Shown: piece after piece, positions 28,322 to 37,228 of the stretch
How positions within the stretch are numbered: position 1 is the stretch's first letter
Layout: each line of letters starts with the position of its first letter
Origin: Enterobacter chengduensis
Lineage (GTDB): Bacteria > Pseudomonadota > Gammaproteobacteria > Enterobacterales > Enterobacteriaceae
Direction of reading: 5' to 3'
Assembly (NCBI RefSeq): GCF_001984825.2
Contig: NZ_CP043318.1
Coordinates: 1,674,001-1,738,000 of the forward strand
DNA: 64,000 bases
Position numbers and translations under genes: made by a program
Notes under the pieces: model-generated
What the model was told of the DNA's origin: nothing
The model's input: only the letters and a program-made list of their open reading frames with translations
Databases searched by the model: none

Positions 28322-29029
28322 ATGAAGCAGATCCTGCTGGTGGAAGACGACCACGATATCGCGGCGCTTCTGCGACTCAATTTAGAAGACGAAGGCTACG
28401 CCATCACCCACGAGCCCGACGGGGGCAACGCCCTGCAGCGCCTGGAAAAACAGCCGTGGGATGCGGTGATCCTCGACCTGATGCTGCCCAACGTTGACGG
28501 GCTGGAGATTTGCCGCCGCATCCGGCAGATGACGCGCTACCTGCCGGTCATCATCATCAGCGCCCGCAGCAGTGAAACCGACCGCATCACCGGGCTGGAA
28601 ACCGGCGCCGATGACTATCTGGCTAAGCCGTTTTCGGTGCAGGAGCTGATTGCGCGCATCAAAGCGCTGTTCCGCCGTCAGCAGGCGATGGGGCAGGCGC
28701 AAACGGACGGGCACATCCAGGCCCACGGTCTGACCATCGATCCGCTGGCGCGCAGCGTGCTGCTCCACGGCCAGGTGGTGGATCTCACCCCGCGTGAATT
28801 TGAGCTGCTCTACTTTTTTGCCCGCCACCCGGGCGAGGTCTTTTCCCGTCTGGCGCTGCTGGAGCAGGTCTGGGGCTACCAGCACGAAGGCTATGAGCAC
28901 ACCGTCAACACCCACATCAACCGCCTGCGCATCAAGATAGAGAAGGACGCCGCCGAGCCGGAGATAATTCGCACCGTCTGGGGCAAGGGCTATAAATTTG
29001 CGGAGCCAAACCATGATGCGCCGTTTTAG
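28322..29029 (+). CDS. OmpR-family response regulator (locus-specific two-component system)
   Basis: 235 residues from the ATG at 28322. Receiver domain at residues 1-118 with the acidic pocket (Glu8-Asp9-Asp10), phospho-acceptor Asp52 (VILDLMLP), and Lys102 of the KPF motif; a C-terminal winged helix (about 135-228) with LTPREFELLYFFARHPGEVF and VNTHINRLRIKIEKD. It is a DNA-binding regulator paired with the kinase whose gene overlaps its end by 17 bases. I do not recognise an E. coli orthologue at this site, and no gene name can be given safely. Target genes are unknown; the flanking genes act in rRNA modification and arginine uptake. Confidence 0.9.
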   Translation: MKQILLVEDDHDIAALLRLNLEDEGYAITHEPDGGNALQRLEKQPWDAVILDLMLPNVDGLEICRRIRQMTRYLPVIIISARSSETDRITGLETGADDYLAKPFSVQELIARIKALFRRQQAMGQAQTDGHIQAHGLTIDPLARSVLLHGQVVDLTPREFELLYFFARHPGEVFSRLALLEQVWGYQHEGYEHTVNTHINRLRIKIEKDAAEPEIIRTVWGKGYKFAEPNHDAPF

Positions 29030-30482
29030 CCTGAGCCAGCGCCTGACGCTGCTGTTCATCCTGCTGATGATGCTCTGCGCTGCCGTTGCCTGCGCGGTGC
29101 AGCTCTACACCAGCACGCAGTACGGCAACGCGATGGTGCAGCGGCTGTCTGGCGGACTTGCGCAGCAGATCGTCCAGCGGGAACCGATTCTGGACGCGCA
29201 GGGCCGGGTTGACCGAACGGCGCTCAAGCCGCTGTTTGACCGGCTGATGACCTTCAATCCGAGCGTTGAGCTGTACGTTGTCTCGCCCGACGGCGATATC
29301 CTGGCCGATGCCGCACCGCCGGGCCATATTCAGCGGCAAAAAATCGACCTGGCACCGGTTCAAACCTTCCTGAGCGGCACCGCCATTCCGGTACTGGGCG
29401 ACGATCCGCGCAGCCAGAATAAAAAGGTCTTCAGCGCCACGCCGCTTCGGCAGGACGGCGAGCTTAAGGGCTACCTGTATATTATTTTGCAGGGCGAGGA
29501 GTCGAACGCGCTGGCGGAAATGGCCTGGCACAGGGCGCTGTGGAGCACGGTGCTTTGGTCGCTGCTGTGGGTGGCGCTGTTTGGCCTGCTGGCGGGCCTG
29601 CTGGTCTGGTACTGGGTCACGCGCCCGGTTAAACGTCTGACGGAAGAGGTTGCCGGGCTGGAGCAGGACAGCATTAGCGCAATCAGGCTGCTGGCGGCAC
29701 AGCCGCCGGAAGACGCGGCAAATGACGAAGTGGCGCGCCTGCGCAACAGCTTTATCGAGCTGGCGCGCAAAATCACCCAGCAGTGGGATCGGCTGGCCGA
29801 CAGCGATCGCCAGCGCCGGGAGTTTATCGCCAATATTTCGCACGATCTCCGCACGCCGCTGACCTCGCTGCTGGGCTATCTGGAAACCCTGTCGCTCAAG
29901 TCCGCGACCCTGACGCCGCAGGAGCACCAGCAGTATCTCGCCACCGCGCTGCGTCAGGGACAAAAGGTGCGCCATCTTTCGCAGCAGCTGTTTGAGCTGG
30001 CGCGCCTTGAGCACGGCGGCATCAAGCCGCAGCGAGAGCGTTTCGCGATGGGGGAGCTGATCTCCGACGTGGCGCAGAAGTTTGAGCTTACCGCCCGCAC
30101 GCGCGAGGTGAATTTGCATATTGACGTGCCGGGACCGCTGCCGCTGGTCAACGCCGACGTGTCGATGATCGAGCGCGTGGTGACTAACCTGCTCGATAAC
30201 GCGATGCGCCATACGCCGACCGGCGGGGAAATTCGCCTGGCGGTCTGGCAGGAGAATGAACGGCTTCAGGTTGAAGTGGCCGACAGCGGTACGGGCGTGG
30301 ATGCCTCGCTGCGCGACGATCTGTTCCAGCGGCCTTCGGCGCTGAATACCCAGGCATCGCGGGAGAATCGCGGCGGGTTGGGGCTGTTAATCGTGAAACG
30401 GATGCTGGAGCTGCACGGCGGTGGAATACGGCTGATGGAGTCGGTGAGCGGGGCGCGGTTCAGATTCTTTGTGCCGCTTTGA
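29013..30482 (+). CDS. Membrane sensor histidine kinase (partner of upstream regulator)
   Basis: 489 residues from the ATG at 29013 (another ATG follows directly at 29016). Layout: membrane helix at 10-30, a periplasmic sensor of about 145 residues with no recognised motif, a second helix at 178-202, HAMP linker to about 255, then the dimerisation domain with phospho-accepting His277 (FIANISHDLRTPLTS) and the ATPase domain with N box NLLDNAMRHTP, G1 DSGTGVD and G2 GGLGLLIVKR. It overlaps the regulator gene by 17 bases, implying coupled translation. Signal unknown. A REP element follows, then artJ on the other strand. Confidence 0.9.
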   Translation: MMRRFSLSQRLTLLFILLMMLCAAVACAVQLYTSTQYGNAMVQRLSGGLAQQIVQREPILDAQGRVDRTALKPLFDRLMTFNPSVELYVVSPDGDILADAAPPGHIQRQKIDLAPVQTFLSGTAIPVLGDDPRSQNKKVFSATPLRQDGELKGYLYIILQGEESNALAEMAWHRALWSTVLWSLLWVALFGLLAGLLVWYWVTRPVKRLTEEVAGLEQDSISAIRLLAAQPPEDAANDEVARLRNSFIELARKITQQWDRLADSDRQRREFIANISHDLRTPLTSLLGYLETLSLKSATLTPQEHQQYLATALRQGQKVRHLSQQLFELARLEHGGIKPQRERFAMGELISDVAQKFELTARTREVNLHIDVPGPLPLVNADVSMIERVVTNLLDNAMRHTPTGGEIRLAVWQENERLQVEVADSGTGVDASLRDDLFQRPSALNTQASRENRGGLGLLIVKRMLELHGGGIRLMESVSGARFRFFVPL

Positions 30483-30486
30483 GAAA

Positions 30487-30555
30487 TTGCCGGGTGGCGG
30501 CTTCGCCTTACCCGGCCTACAGACTACCACCCCCGTAGGACGAATCACCCGGCAA
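30487..30555. repeat. REP pair between the kinase gene and artJ
   Basis: GCCGGGTGGCGGCTTCGCCT followed by TACCCGGCCTAC is a clean REP hairpin. A second, inverted fragment GTAGGACGAATCACCCGGCA ends at 30554, so the element is a small BIME. It lies between convergent genes. Confidence 0.85.
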
Positions 30556-30561
30556 AAAACG

Positions 30562-31293
30562 TTACTGCGGGAACCACTGGTCGCTGATTTTCTGATACGT
30601 ACCGTCCGCTTTAATCGCCTTCAGCGCGCCGTTCAGTTTTTCCCGCAGGGCTTTGTTATCCGGACGTACCGCGATGCCGAGGCCCGTGCCGAAGTACTGT
30701 GGATCGGTCACTTTCTCGGTCGCCGTGCCCAGCTGCGGGTTGGTTTTCAGCCACTCGTTCACCACGGCGGTGTCGCCGAAGACGCCGTCGATACGGCCAT
30801 TTTTCAGGTCGATAATCGCGTTCTGGTAGCTGTCATAGGCCACGGTTTTCACTTCAGGATGTTTGTCCTGGAGGTATTTCTGGTGCGTGGTGCCGTTTTC
30901 CATCCCGATGCGTTTGCCTTTCAGCTGGTCGAAAGAGGTATAAGCGCCTTTCTTCGCAATCACCACCGCCGAGTTGGCGTAGTACGGGTCGGTGAACGCC
31001 ACCTGCTTGCTGCGCTCCGGCGTGATGTCCATCCCGGAGATCACCGCGTCATATTTTTTGAACTTCAGCGACGGGATCAGGCTGTCAAAAGCATGGTTGG
31101 TAAAGGTGCAGTCGGCCTGCATCTGTTTGCACAGGGCTTTCGCCAGGTCAATGTCGAAACCCACGATCTGGTTGCTGGCATCCAGCGATTCAAACGGCGG
31201 ATAGGTGGCGGACACGCCAAAATTGATTTTATCCGCAGCGGATGCGCCAGCGGCGAAGGTTGCCAGTAATGCGGCCAGAACTAACTTTTTCAT
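30562..31293 (-). CDS. artJ: Arginine ABC transporter binding protein ArtJ
   Basis: 243 residues from the ATG at 31293 (MKKLVLAALLATFAAG), the E. coli length; the longer frame upstream is promoter DNA. Signal peptide cleaved near ASA-ADK. A family 3 amino-acid-binding protein with the conserved SATYPPFESLDASNQIVGFD and ligand-contacting GMDITPERSKQ. ArtJ is the L-arginine-specific receptor of the Art system, using the ArtPMQ transporter encoded upstream. It is transcribed separately from artPIQM, behind a tandem ARG box (31357-31395), so arginine should repress it through ArgR. Confidence 0.96.
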   Translation of the reverse strand: MKKLVLAALLATFAAGASAADKINFGVSATYPPFESLDASNQIVGFDIDLAKALCKQMQADCTFTNHAFDSLIPSLKFKKYDAVISGMDITPERSKQVAFTDPYYANSAVVIAKKGAYTSFDQLKGKRIGMENGTTHQKYLQDKHPEVKTVAYDSYQNAIIDLKNGRIDGVFGDTAVVNEWLKTNPQLGTATEKVTDPQYFGTGLGIAVRPDNKALREKLNGALKAIKADGTYQKISDQWFPQ

Positions 31294-31356
31294 TGTAATG
31301 CTCCCGTCTGTCTTATTGATGCGCCGTGTCTGCGGCATGGATGTACAATGCCAGTT

Positions 31357-31395
31357 AATGAATTTGTATGCAATAAAAATGATTAAATATTGTGT
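31357..31395 (-). promoter_or_regulatory. Tandem ARG box (ArgR operator) of artJ
   Basis: Two 18-bp sites, 31357-31374 (AATGAATTTGTATGCAAT) and 31378-31395 (AATGATTAAATATTGTGT), separated by exactly 3 bp. The layout and the TGAAT-N4-ATNCA core fit the ArgR consensus; artJ is arginine-repressed in E. coli. Confidence 0.8.
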
Positions 31396-31401
31396 TTGTT
31401 G

Positions 31402-31437
31402 CAAAAAAAAGCGGATAACCCATCAGGTTACCCGCTT
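31402..31437 (-). terminator. Terminator of the artPIQM operon
   Basis: Minus strand: GCGGGTAACC-TGATG-GGTTATCCGC followed by eight T residues, with one mismatch in the stem. It lies 30 bases after the artM stop and ends right before the artJ ARG boxes. Confidence 0.88.
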
Positions 31438-31466
31438 TATAAATACCGTTTTATGCATTCGCGTGG

Positions 31467-32135
31467 TTAATTTCTGCGCTCAAACGCCAGCGCTTTACGC
31501 TCAATCAAACGCATCATCAGCGTCAGCAGACCGTTCACCACCAGATACACCACGCCCGCCGCGCCGAACACCATCACGTCATAGGTGCGCCCGTACAGCA
31601 GCTGTCCGTGGCCCATCACCTCCATCAGGGTGATGGTGTAGGCCAGCGAGGTACTTTTGAACACCAGCACCACTTCGTTGGAGTAAGAGGAGAGCGCGCG
31701 CTTAAAGGCGTACGGCAGCAGGATCGCCAGCGTGTCTTTCTTGCTCATGCCGAGCGCCCCGCAGGACTGCCACTGGCCCTCCGGGATGGCGCGGATCGCC
31801 CCGTAGAACAGCTGGGTGGTATAGGCCGCGCTGTTCAGGGAAAGGGCTATCAGGGCGCACAGCCACGGCTCAGAGAGCAGGTGCCAGATAACCGGATACT
31901 CCTGCAGCGACGGGAACTGGCCCGGGCCGTAGTAAATCAGGAAGATCTGCACCAGCAGCGGCGTACCGGTAAACAGGGTGATGTAGCCGCGCACAACCCA
32001 CACCAGCACCGGCGTTTTCAGCGTCAGGATGATGGTGAAGATAAGGGCCAGGATCAGCGCCACGATGATGGACGCCACGGTCAGCGTCAGGCTGGTGTGC
32101 AGCCCTTTCATCAACTCGGGAAAGTATTCAAGCAT
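31467..32135 (-). CDS. artM: Arginine ABC transporter permease ArtM
   Basis: 222 residues, the E. coli length. A HisM-type inner-membrane permease with five helices and the family motif GALGMSKKDTLAILLPYAFKRA (the EAA-like loop). It forms a heterodimer with ArtQ. Its start codon shares one base with the artQ stop, so the genes are coupled. Last gene of artPIQM before a strong terminator. Confidence 0.96.
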   Translation of the reverse strand: MLEYFPELMKGLHTSLTLTVASIIVALILALIFTIILTLKTPVLVWVVRGYITLFTGTPLLVQIFLIYYGPGQFPSLQEYPVIWHLLSEPWLCALIALSLNSAAYTTQLFYGAIRAIPEGQWQSCGALGMSKKDTLAILLPYAFKRALSSYSNEVVLVFKSTSLAYTITLMEVMGHGQLLYGRTYDVMVFGAAGVVYLVVNGLLTLMMRLIERKALAFERRN

Positions 32136-32851
32136 CAGCCTGGTCTCCGTTCAAAGCGCGTCGCCCGCAGGTCAATACGCTTGAGGATGTACTGACTGAG
32201 CAACGTAATCACCAGGTAGATCGCCGCCGCCACAATGTACCAGGTGAAGGGCTCCTGGGTACGGGTGGCGATGCTTTTGGTTTGCAGCATCAAATCGTTA
32301 ACGCTTATCAGGCTCACCAGCGCGGTATCCTTCAGCAGCACCAGCCACTGGTTGCCGAGGCCCGGCAGGGCATGACGCCACATCTGCGGCATCACCAGAC
32401 GGAAGAAGATCGCCGATTTCGACAGCCCTAACGCCTGGCCCGATTCCCACTGCCCCTGCGGCACGGCCTTCAGCGCACCGCGCAGGGTTTGCGACGCATA
32501 CGCCGAGTAGAGCAGGGAGAGGGCAATCACGCCGCACAGGAACGGGCTGACGTCGAAGTTGTCAATCTGCATCTGCACCGGGATCTGCGCAAAGCCGAGA
32601 TTAATCGTGAAGCCGTCCGACAGCGTAAGCAGCAGCTGTGACGAGCCGAAATAGATAAACAGGACCACCAGAATTTCCGGTAGCCCACGCAGCACGGTGA
32701 CCAGCGCGGAGCCTGCCCAGGCGACGGGGAACCATTTCGCGGATTCCCACACCGCAAAGAACATCGCCAGCACGAGGCCGATAATCAGTGCGCAAACGGC
32801 AAGGCCGACGGTCATCCCGGCGGCGCTTGCTAAAGGAAAAATTTCATTCAT
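32135..32851 (-). CDS. artQ: Arginine ABC transporter permease ArtQ
   Basis: 238 residues, the E. coli length. A HisQ-type permease with five helices; the amino-acid permease signature [16 protein letters not shown] and the EAA loop [20 protein letters not shown] are seen. It pairs with ArtM and accepts arginine from ArtJ and basic amino acids from ArtI. It overlaps artM by one base and starts 6 bases after artI. Confidence 0.96.
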   Translation of the reverse strand: MNEIFPLASAAGMTVGLAVCALIIGLVLAMFFAVWESAKWFPVAWAGSALVTVLRGLPEILVVLFIYFGSSQLLLTLSDGFTINLGFAQIPVQMQIDNFDVSPFLCGVIALSLLYSAYASQTLRGALKAVPQGQWESGQALGLSKSAIFFRLVMPQMWRHALPGLGNQWLVLLKDTALVSLISVNDLMLQTKSIATRTQEPFTWYIVAAAIYLVITLLSQYILKRIDLRATRFERRPG

Positions 32852-32857
32852 CAGGAA

Positions 32858-33589
32858 TTACTTCTGGAACCATTTTTTGTAGATGGTTTCGTAGGTGCCG
32901 TCTTTCTTCACTTTTTCCAGCGCAGCGTTGAATTTCTGCTGCAGCTCGGTGTTGCCCTGACGAACGGCAATGCCCAGACCGGTACCGAAGTAGTCCTTAT
33001 CGGTCACTTTGTCGCCCACCGGGGCCAGCTTGTCGTTGGCTTTCAGCCACTCGGTCACCACCGCGGTATCACCGAAAACGCCGTCGATACGGCCATTTTG
33101 CAGATCCAGCTTCGCGTTCTGGTAGCTGTCATACGGAACGGTGGTGATTTCCGGATGTTTATCCATGATGAATTTCTGGTGCGTGGTGCCGTTCTGCACG
33201 CCCACTTTTTTGCCTTTCAGCTGATCGACAGAGGTGAATTTCCCTTTCTGACCAATGAACAGGGCGGAGTTGTCGTAATAAGGGGTGGTGAACAGCACCT
33301 GCTTTTCACGCTCTGGGGTGATGTCCATACCGGCCATCACGGCGTCGATACGGCGGAACTTCAGGCTTGGGATCAGGCTGTCGAACGCCTGGTTGCTGAA
33401 GGTACAGGTCGCATCGATCTCTTTACACAGGGCGTTCGCCAGGTCCACGTCGAAGCCCACAATTTTATTGTTCGCATCAATCGACTCAAACGGAGGGTAG
33501 GACGCTTCCGTGGCGAAACGAATGGTCTGGGCTGCGGTAGCAGAAAGGGTAACGCCAGCGAGCAGCACGGCAAGTAATACTTTTTTCAT
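32858..33589 (-). CDS. artI: Basic amino-acid binding protein ArtI
   Basis: 243 residues from the ATG at 33589 (MKKVLLAVLLAGVTL), the E. coli length; the open frame continues into artP but that part is not real. Signal peptide to about residue 19 (ATA-AQT). A close paralogue of ArtJ with the same core (ASYPPFESIDANNKIVGFD, GMDITPEREKQ) but a different N-terminus and ligand-pocket changes, so the pair arose by duplication before this genus formed. Second gene of artPIQM, 19 bases after artP. Confidence 0.95.
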   Translation of the reverse strand: MKKVLLAVLLAGVTLSATAAQTIRFATEASYPPFESIDANNKIVGFDVDLANALCKEIDATCTFSNQAFDSLIPSLKFRRIDAVMAGMDITPEREKQVLFTTPYYDNSALFIGQKGKFTSVDQLKGKKVGVQNGTTHQKFIMDKHPEITTVPYDSYQNAKLDLQNGRIDGVFGDTAVVTEWLKANDKLAPVGDKVTDKDYFGTGLGIAVRQGNTELQQKFNAALEKVKKDGTYETIYKKWFQK

Positions 33590-33608
33590 TATATTTCCCC
33601 TGACACAA

Positions 33609-34337
33609 TCAATGAGATAAATAGTTTTTGAAGGCATCGGTTTGCGGGTTTGCGAAGCAGCTCGCATCACCTTGCTCAACGATATAGCCGTTTTCCATGT
33701 ACACCACGCGGCTGGCGGTTTTACGCGCCACTTCCACTTCGTGGGTGACGATAACCTGCGTAATGTTGGTTTCCGCCAGCTCGCGAATGATGCTGACGAT
33801 CTGGGCGGTGATCTCCGGGTCCAGCGCTGCGGTCGGTTCATCAAACAGCAGAACGGCGGGCTCCATCATCAGCGCGCGGGCAATGGCGACGCGCTGCTGC
33901 TGACCACCGGAAAGGTGCAGCGGATAGCGGTCGCTGTAGGGCTTAAGGCGCAGACGATCCAGCAGCTTGTCGGCACGGGCAATCGCCTGATCCTTGCTTA
34001 ACCCCAGCACGCGGCACGGCGCTTCAATTAGGTTTTGCAGGACGGTCAGATGCGGCCAGAGATTGTATTGCTGGAAGACCATGCCGACGTTTTGACGCAG
34101 TTCACGAATCGCTTTATCAGACGGCGTTTTTGCAAAATCAAAATGGTTACCGGCAATCGCCAGCGTACCCGAGCGGGGCATTTCAAGCAGATTAAGGACG
34201 CGCAGAAGGGAGCTTTTGCCTGCACCGCTTGGGCCAAGCAAAACCAGCGTTTCGCCTTCCGGGCAGTTCAGCGTGATGTCAAACAGCGCCTGGTGTGCGC
34301 CGTAGAAGCAGTTAATGCCGTTTAGTTTAATACTCAT
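33609..34337 (-). CDS. artP: Arginine ABC transporter ATPase ArtP
   Basis: 242 residues, the E. coli length. A polar amino-acid ABC ATPase with Walker [12 protein letters not shown], signature [15 protein letters not shown], Walker [15 protein letters not shown] and switch histidine VIVTHEVE. It powers ArtQM with either ArtI or ArtJ as receptor. First gene of artPIQM; the 226-base upstream gap contains a weak ARG-box-like pair (34399-34437) and the candidate ybjP terminator. Confidence 0.96.
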   Translation of the reverse strand: MSIKLNGINCFYGAHQALFDITLNCPEGETLVLLGPSGAGKSSLLRVLNLLEMPRSGTLAIAGNHFDFAKTPSDKAIRELRQNVGMVFQQYNLWPHLTVLQNLIEAPCRVLGLSKDQAIARADKLLDRLRLKPYSDRYPLHLSGGQQQRVAIARALMMEPAVLLFDEPTAALDPEITAQIVSIIRELAETNITQVIVTHEVEVARKTASRVVYMENGYIVEQGDASCFANPQTDAFKNYLSH

Positions 34338-34398
34338 CGGGGCAGTCTTTACTCATCCAGGCAATCTATAGCAATTGAGGCCGCAGATAGTACCGTTG

Positions 34399-34437
34399 AC
34401 AGAATAGTTATGCAATATTTCTGCGTTAAAAGTTAAA
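34399..34437 (-). promoter_or_regulatory. Weak ARG-box-like pair upstream of artP
   Basis: 34399-34416 (ACAGAATAGTTATGCAAT) matches the ArgR half-sites moderately. The partner site 3 bp away (34420-34437) matches poorly. Offered only because of the spacing and the arginine-transport context. Confidence 0.3.
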
Positions 34438-34499
34438 TATAACCCGTGTTTCCTCTTAAACATAGCACAAAATAGCGAAGGGCAAAGGCGGCGAGTATA

Positions 34500-34533
34500 A
34501 ATGTCGGCATTCCGCAAGAAATGCCGGACATTT
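34500..34533 (-). terminator. Candidate terminator of ybjP
   Basis: Minus strand ATGTCCGGCATT-TCTTGCGG-AATGCCGACAT, a long stem with one bulged base, followed by TTATA. It lies 30 bases after the ybjP stop; the tail is poor in T, so it may be a partial terminator. Confidence 0.5.
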
Positions 34534-34563
34534 TACGGGGGTAACATTTTTATAACTGATGAT

Positions 34564-35082
34564 TTAGCGGTTCTCAATGGACTGGCGAAGCGTGCCGGCC
34601 GGGGCATGAACGCTGCCGCCAACGTAGCGCACGTCGTCGACCGCCCAGCACTGTCCCTCACGGATCATCAGCACTTCATCCTGCCAGGTTTGGCTGCCCT
34701 GCGTCAGCTTCACGCGCAGCGGAATGTTTCGCGCATCGGTGTTCGGGATGGTTGATGCACTGGCCACCTCGGCGCTGTCCGGCAGCGTGGTACGGCTGGA
34801 GAACGGATCGGATTTCAGCAGCGCGTTGTGCTGCGGATCGCGGGCGGCGTCGTTAAGCAGTTTAGCCAGGCCATCGCTCAGGTACGGGCGCAGGCCGGTG
34901 AGGTCGTTGCTGCGGTGCTGAATGCGATAATCATAGAACTGCTGCGCCACGGCGTCCGGGCCGCCCTCAATGCAGGGGCCGCTGCGGGTACCGATATCCT
35001 TAAAGGCCGGCGTGACCGTGGTGGTACAGGCGCTGAGCACCAGCGCGCAGGGCACCAAAAGTGTTAAAGCTGAATAGCGCAT
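34564..35082 (-). CDS. ybjP: Lipoprotein YbjP
   Basis: 172 residues. A type II signal peptide ends in the lipobox LSAC with Cys19; the residues after it (TTT) contain no Asp at +2, so sorting to the outer membrane is expected. The mature part holds a DUF3828 domain with two further cysteines (GPCIEGG and EGQCWAVDDVRYVGG) that may form a disulfide. Function unknown; in E. coli it is an RpoS-linked lipoprotein. Divergent from ybjQ, with about 97 bases between the genes. Confidence 0.9.
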   Translation of the reverse strand: MRYSALTLLVPCALVLSACTTTVTPAFKDIGTRSGPCIEGGPDAVAQQFYDYRIQHRSNDLTGLRPYLSDGLAKLLNDAARDPQHNALLKSDPFSSRTTLPDSAEVASASTIPNTDARNIPLRVKLTQGSQTWQDEVLMIREGQCWAVDDVRYVGGSVHAPAGTLRQSIENR

Positions 35083-35179
35083 GTTGATTTCCTTATTTAT
35101 TAACTATCCTTTCAATCATAGCGTAACGAACCGATAATGCTGTGCCTAAGGCATTGAACGCTAAAGAAGGAGAGAAACC

Positions 35180-35503
35180 ATGCAGTTTTCAACAACGCCA
35201 ACCCTGGAAGGGCAGACAATAACCGAGTATTGCGGAGTGGTCACCGGCGAAGCGATTCTCGGTGCCAATATCTTCCGCGACTTTTTTGCCGGCATCCGCG
35301 ATATCGTTGGCGGCCGCTCGGGCGCATACGAAAAAGAGCTGCGCAAAGCGCGCGAAATTGCGTTTAAGGAGCTTTGCGAGCAGGCGGAAGCCCTCGGCGC
35401 CGATGCGGTCGTGGGGATTGATATCGACTACGAAACGGTCGGAAAAGATGCCAGCATGCTGATGGTGAGCGTAAGCGGTACGGCGGTGAAAACCCTGCGA
35501 TGA
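35180..35503 (+). CDS. ybjQ: UPF0145 family protein YbjQ
   Basis: 107 residues, the E. coli length. A small soluble alpha/beta protein of the YbjQ (DUF74) family that forms pentamers in crystal structures of relatives. Characteristic stretches: [32 protein letters not shown] and [12 protein letters not shown]. Function unknown, possibly heavy-metal or small-molecule binding. It follows AAGGAGAG, and its stop overlaps the amiD start (ATGA), so it is the first gene of a ybjQ-amiD operon. Confidence 0.93.
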   Translation: MQFSTTPTLEGQTITEYCGVVTGEAILGANIFRDFFAGIRDIVGGRSGAYEKELRKAREIAFKELCEQAEALGADAVVGIDIDYETVGKDASMLMVSVSGTAVKTLR

Positions 35504-36330
35504 GGCGTTCGTTTGCCGCGCTTCTGCTGGCGCTGCTGCTGGCAGGATGCGCCACCGAAAAAGGGATCGTCGACAAAGGCGCCTACGAGCTGGATACGCG
35601 TCATCAGGCGCAGGCGGCTTACCCGCGCATCAAGGTGCTGGTGATCCACTACACCGCGGACGATTTTGACAGCTCGCTGGCCACGCTGACGGATAAGAAC
35701 GTCAGCTCTCACTATTTGATCCCGGCCAAGCCTCCGGCGCCGGACGGTAAGCCGCGCATCTGGCAGCTGGTCCCCGAGAGCGAGCTGGCCTGGCATGCGG
35801 GCATCAGCTTCTGGCGCGGCACCAACCGGATAAACGATACGTCCGTCGGCATTGAGCTGGAGAACCGCGGCTGGCAAAAAGCGGCCGGGGTGAAGCACTT
35901 TACCCCGTTTGAGCCCGCGCAAATTGCGGCGCTGGTGCCCCTCGCCAAAGACATTATTACCCGCTACAACATCAGGCCCGAAAACGTGGTAGCCCATTCG
36001 GACATCGCCCCGCAGCGCAAAGACGATCCCGGCCCGCTGTTCCCGTGGCGAGAGCTTGCCCGGCAGGGCATTGGCGCATGGCCCGATCCGGCGCGCGTCG
36101 CGTTCTATATAAACGGGCGGCCGCGCTATCAGCAGGTGGACACCGGGGCATTGCTCGATCTCCTCGCGCGCTATGGCTATGAGGTGCCGGTTGACGGCAC
36201 CCCGGCGCAGCAAAAGCGCGTCATCACGGCATTCCAGATGCATTTCCGGCCCGAGCGGTGGAACGGCGTCGCGGACGTTGAAACGATGGCCATTGCCGAA
36301 GCGCTTTTAGAGAAATACGGGCAGGGGTAA
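35500..36330 (+). CDS. amiD: N-acetylmuramoyl-L-alanine amidase AmiD (outer-membrane lipoprotein)
   Basis: 276 residues, the E. coli length. Lipobox LAGC with Cys17 and no Asp after it, so an outer-membrane lipoprotein. The Amidase_2 domain keeps its zinc ligands His50, His166 and Asp176, and the catalytic Glu119. A C-terminal PG_binding_1-type domain (about residues 200-276) follows. It cuts the bond between MurNAc and the peptide, including anhydro-MurNAc species, helping recycle wall fragments. In E. coli ybjS comes next; here the secretion/chitinase block begins 275 bases downstream. Confidence 0.95.
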   Translation: MRRSFAALLLALLLAGCATEKGIVDKGAYELDTRHQAQAAYPRIKVLVIHYTADDFDSSLATLTDKNVSSHYLIPAKPPAPDGKPRIWQLVPESELAWHAGISFWRGTNRINDTSVGIELENRGWQKAAGVKHFTPFEPAQIAALVPLAKDIITRYNIRPENVVAHSDIAPQRKDDPGPLFPWRELARQGIGAWPDPARVAFYINGRPRYQQVDTGALLDLLARYGYEVPVDGTPAQQKRVITAFQMHFRPERWNGVADVETMAIAEALLEKYGQG

Positions 36331-36604
36331 TCCTTCGGATGCCCCCGAATGCGCGAGTTACCCCTAATCCCCTTGAGATTAATCTTAAGTACAAACTCAA
36401 TTAATTTTTAGTTAATTGACTTAAAATTATCCGCATTTAAGATAGACACATAGCTTGCTAATTAATGCAGCAAATAAATATATCGCACTCTTTTTGTATT
36501 TTTCTCCTTGAGCGTATCATCAGGAAAAATATTCTGCGGTTAAGGCATTTTTAGTGCTTTAGCCCTGCATTCTAAAAAATTTACATCTTAAATCGGGTAT
36601 AACA
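36331..36604 (+). other. AT-rich gap upstream of the IprA-like gene
   Basis: 274 bases, strikingly AT-rich from about 36375 (long runs of A and T such as TTAATTTTTAGTTAATTGAC), in contrast to the GC-rich neighbours. It must hold the promoter of the regulator at 36605. Such DNA is a typical H-NS binding environment; no clear -10/-35 pair can be fixed. Confidence 0.6.
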
Positions 36605-37228
36605 ATGTTAAGCATTTACGGTAAAAAATTACGTCCACAGGACGAAATGAATAGTATTATTTCTGCAACCGTCGGTTTTGAAGAGAAAACCTTAAAGAAA
36701 TGGCAGAAAATATCCACGGCTGATTCACAATACATTCATATTATCGTCAGCGGCGAAGTTGAATTCCGACGCGAGTCCGACGAGCTGTGTATGTTCACCG
36801 TGACCGGCCAGTGTATTTTCGGCCTTTCCTCGATGTACTACAGCTCGACCCACATGTACGGCCTCGTTCGCGCCAATACCGTGGTGCGATCCATTAAAAA
36901 AGAGACCTTCGCACAGCTGATGACGGATAACAATCTGTGGCCTCAGTTAACCAAAGTTCTCTCCTGGTATATCTGCATGTTGAGCAAACGTGACGATGTT
37001 CTGGTTGCCCGCAGCGCTTATTCTGTGGTGCGTGAATTTTTATATGAGATAAACGACCTGATTGTTCATCACCAACGCGATATTAACGTTTATGATTATA
37101 TTCAGGAGTACACCAACCTGGCCCGTAGCACCATCATTAAAATTCTCTCCGATCTGAAAAAAGGTCAATATATCGTTGTGGAAAAGGGTCGACTCCTTAA
37201 CCTCACCACGTTGCCAGAAAAATATTAA
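36605..37228 (+). CDS. IprA/YaiV-like Crp-type winged-helix regulator
   Basis: 207 residues. The first half resembles the cyclic-nucleotide-binding-like barrel of the Crp/Fnr group (HIIVSGEVEFRRESDELCMF, GQCIFGLSSMYY) but without the usual phosphate-binding cassette, so it probably does not bind cAMP. The last 60 residues form a winged helix (DYIQEYTNLARSTIIKILSD). This layout matches IprA (YaiV), a peroxide-resistance regulator of E. coli and Salmonella. The gene is AT-rich and follows an AT-rich promoter region. It sits at the edge of the type II secretion block and converges on gspB without a spare base; control of gsp or chitinase genes is inferred from position only. Confidence 0.75.
   Translation: MLSIYGKKLRPQDEMNSIISATVGFEEKTLKKWQKISTADSQYIHIIVSGEVEFRRESDELCMFTVTGQCIFGLSSMYYSSTHMYGLVRANTVVRSIKKETFAQLMTDNNLWPQLTKVLSWYICMLSKRDDVLVARSAYSVVREFLYEINDLIVHHQRDINVYDYIQEYTNLARSTIIKILSDLKKGQYIVVEKGRLLNLTTLPEKY

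Noticed and set aside
28932..30212. 426-codon frame antisense to the histidine kinase
   Set aside because: Arg/Gln/His-rich with no domain; the kinase on the plus strand shows all its motifs.
30562..33589. artJ and artI as a recent local duplication
   Set aside because: Both have clear separate E. coli orthologues in the same order, so the duplication is ancient.
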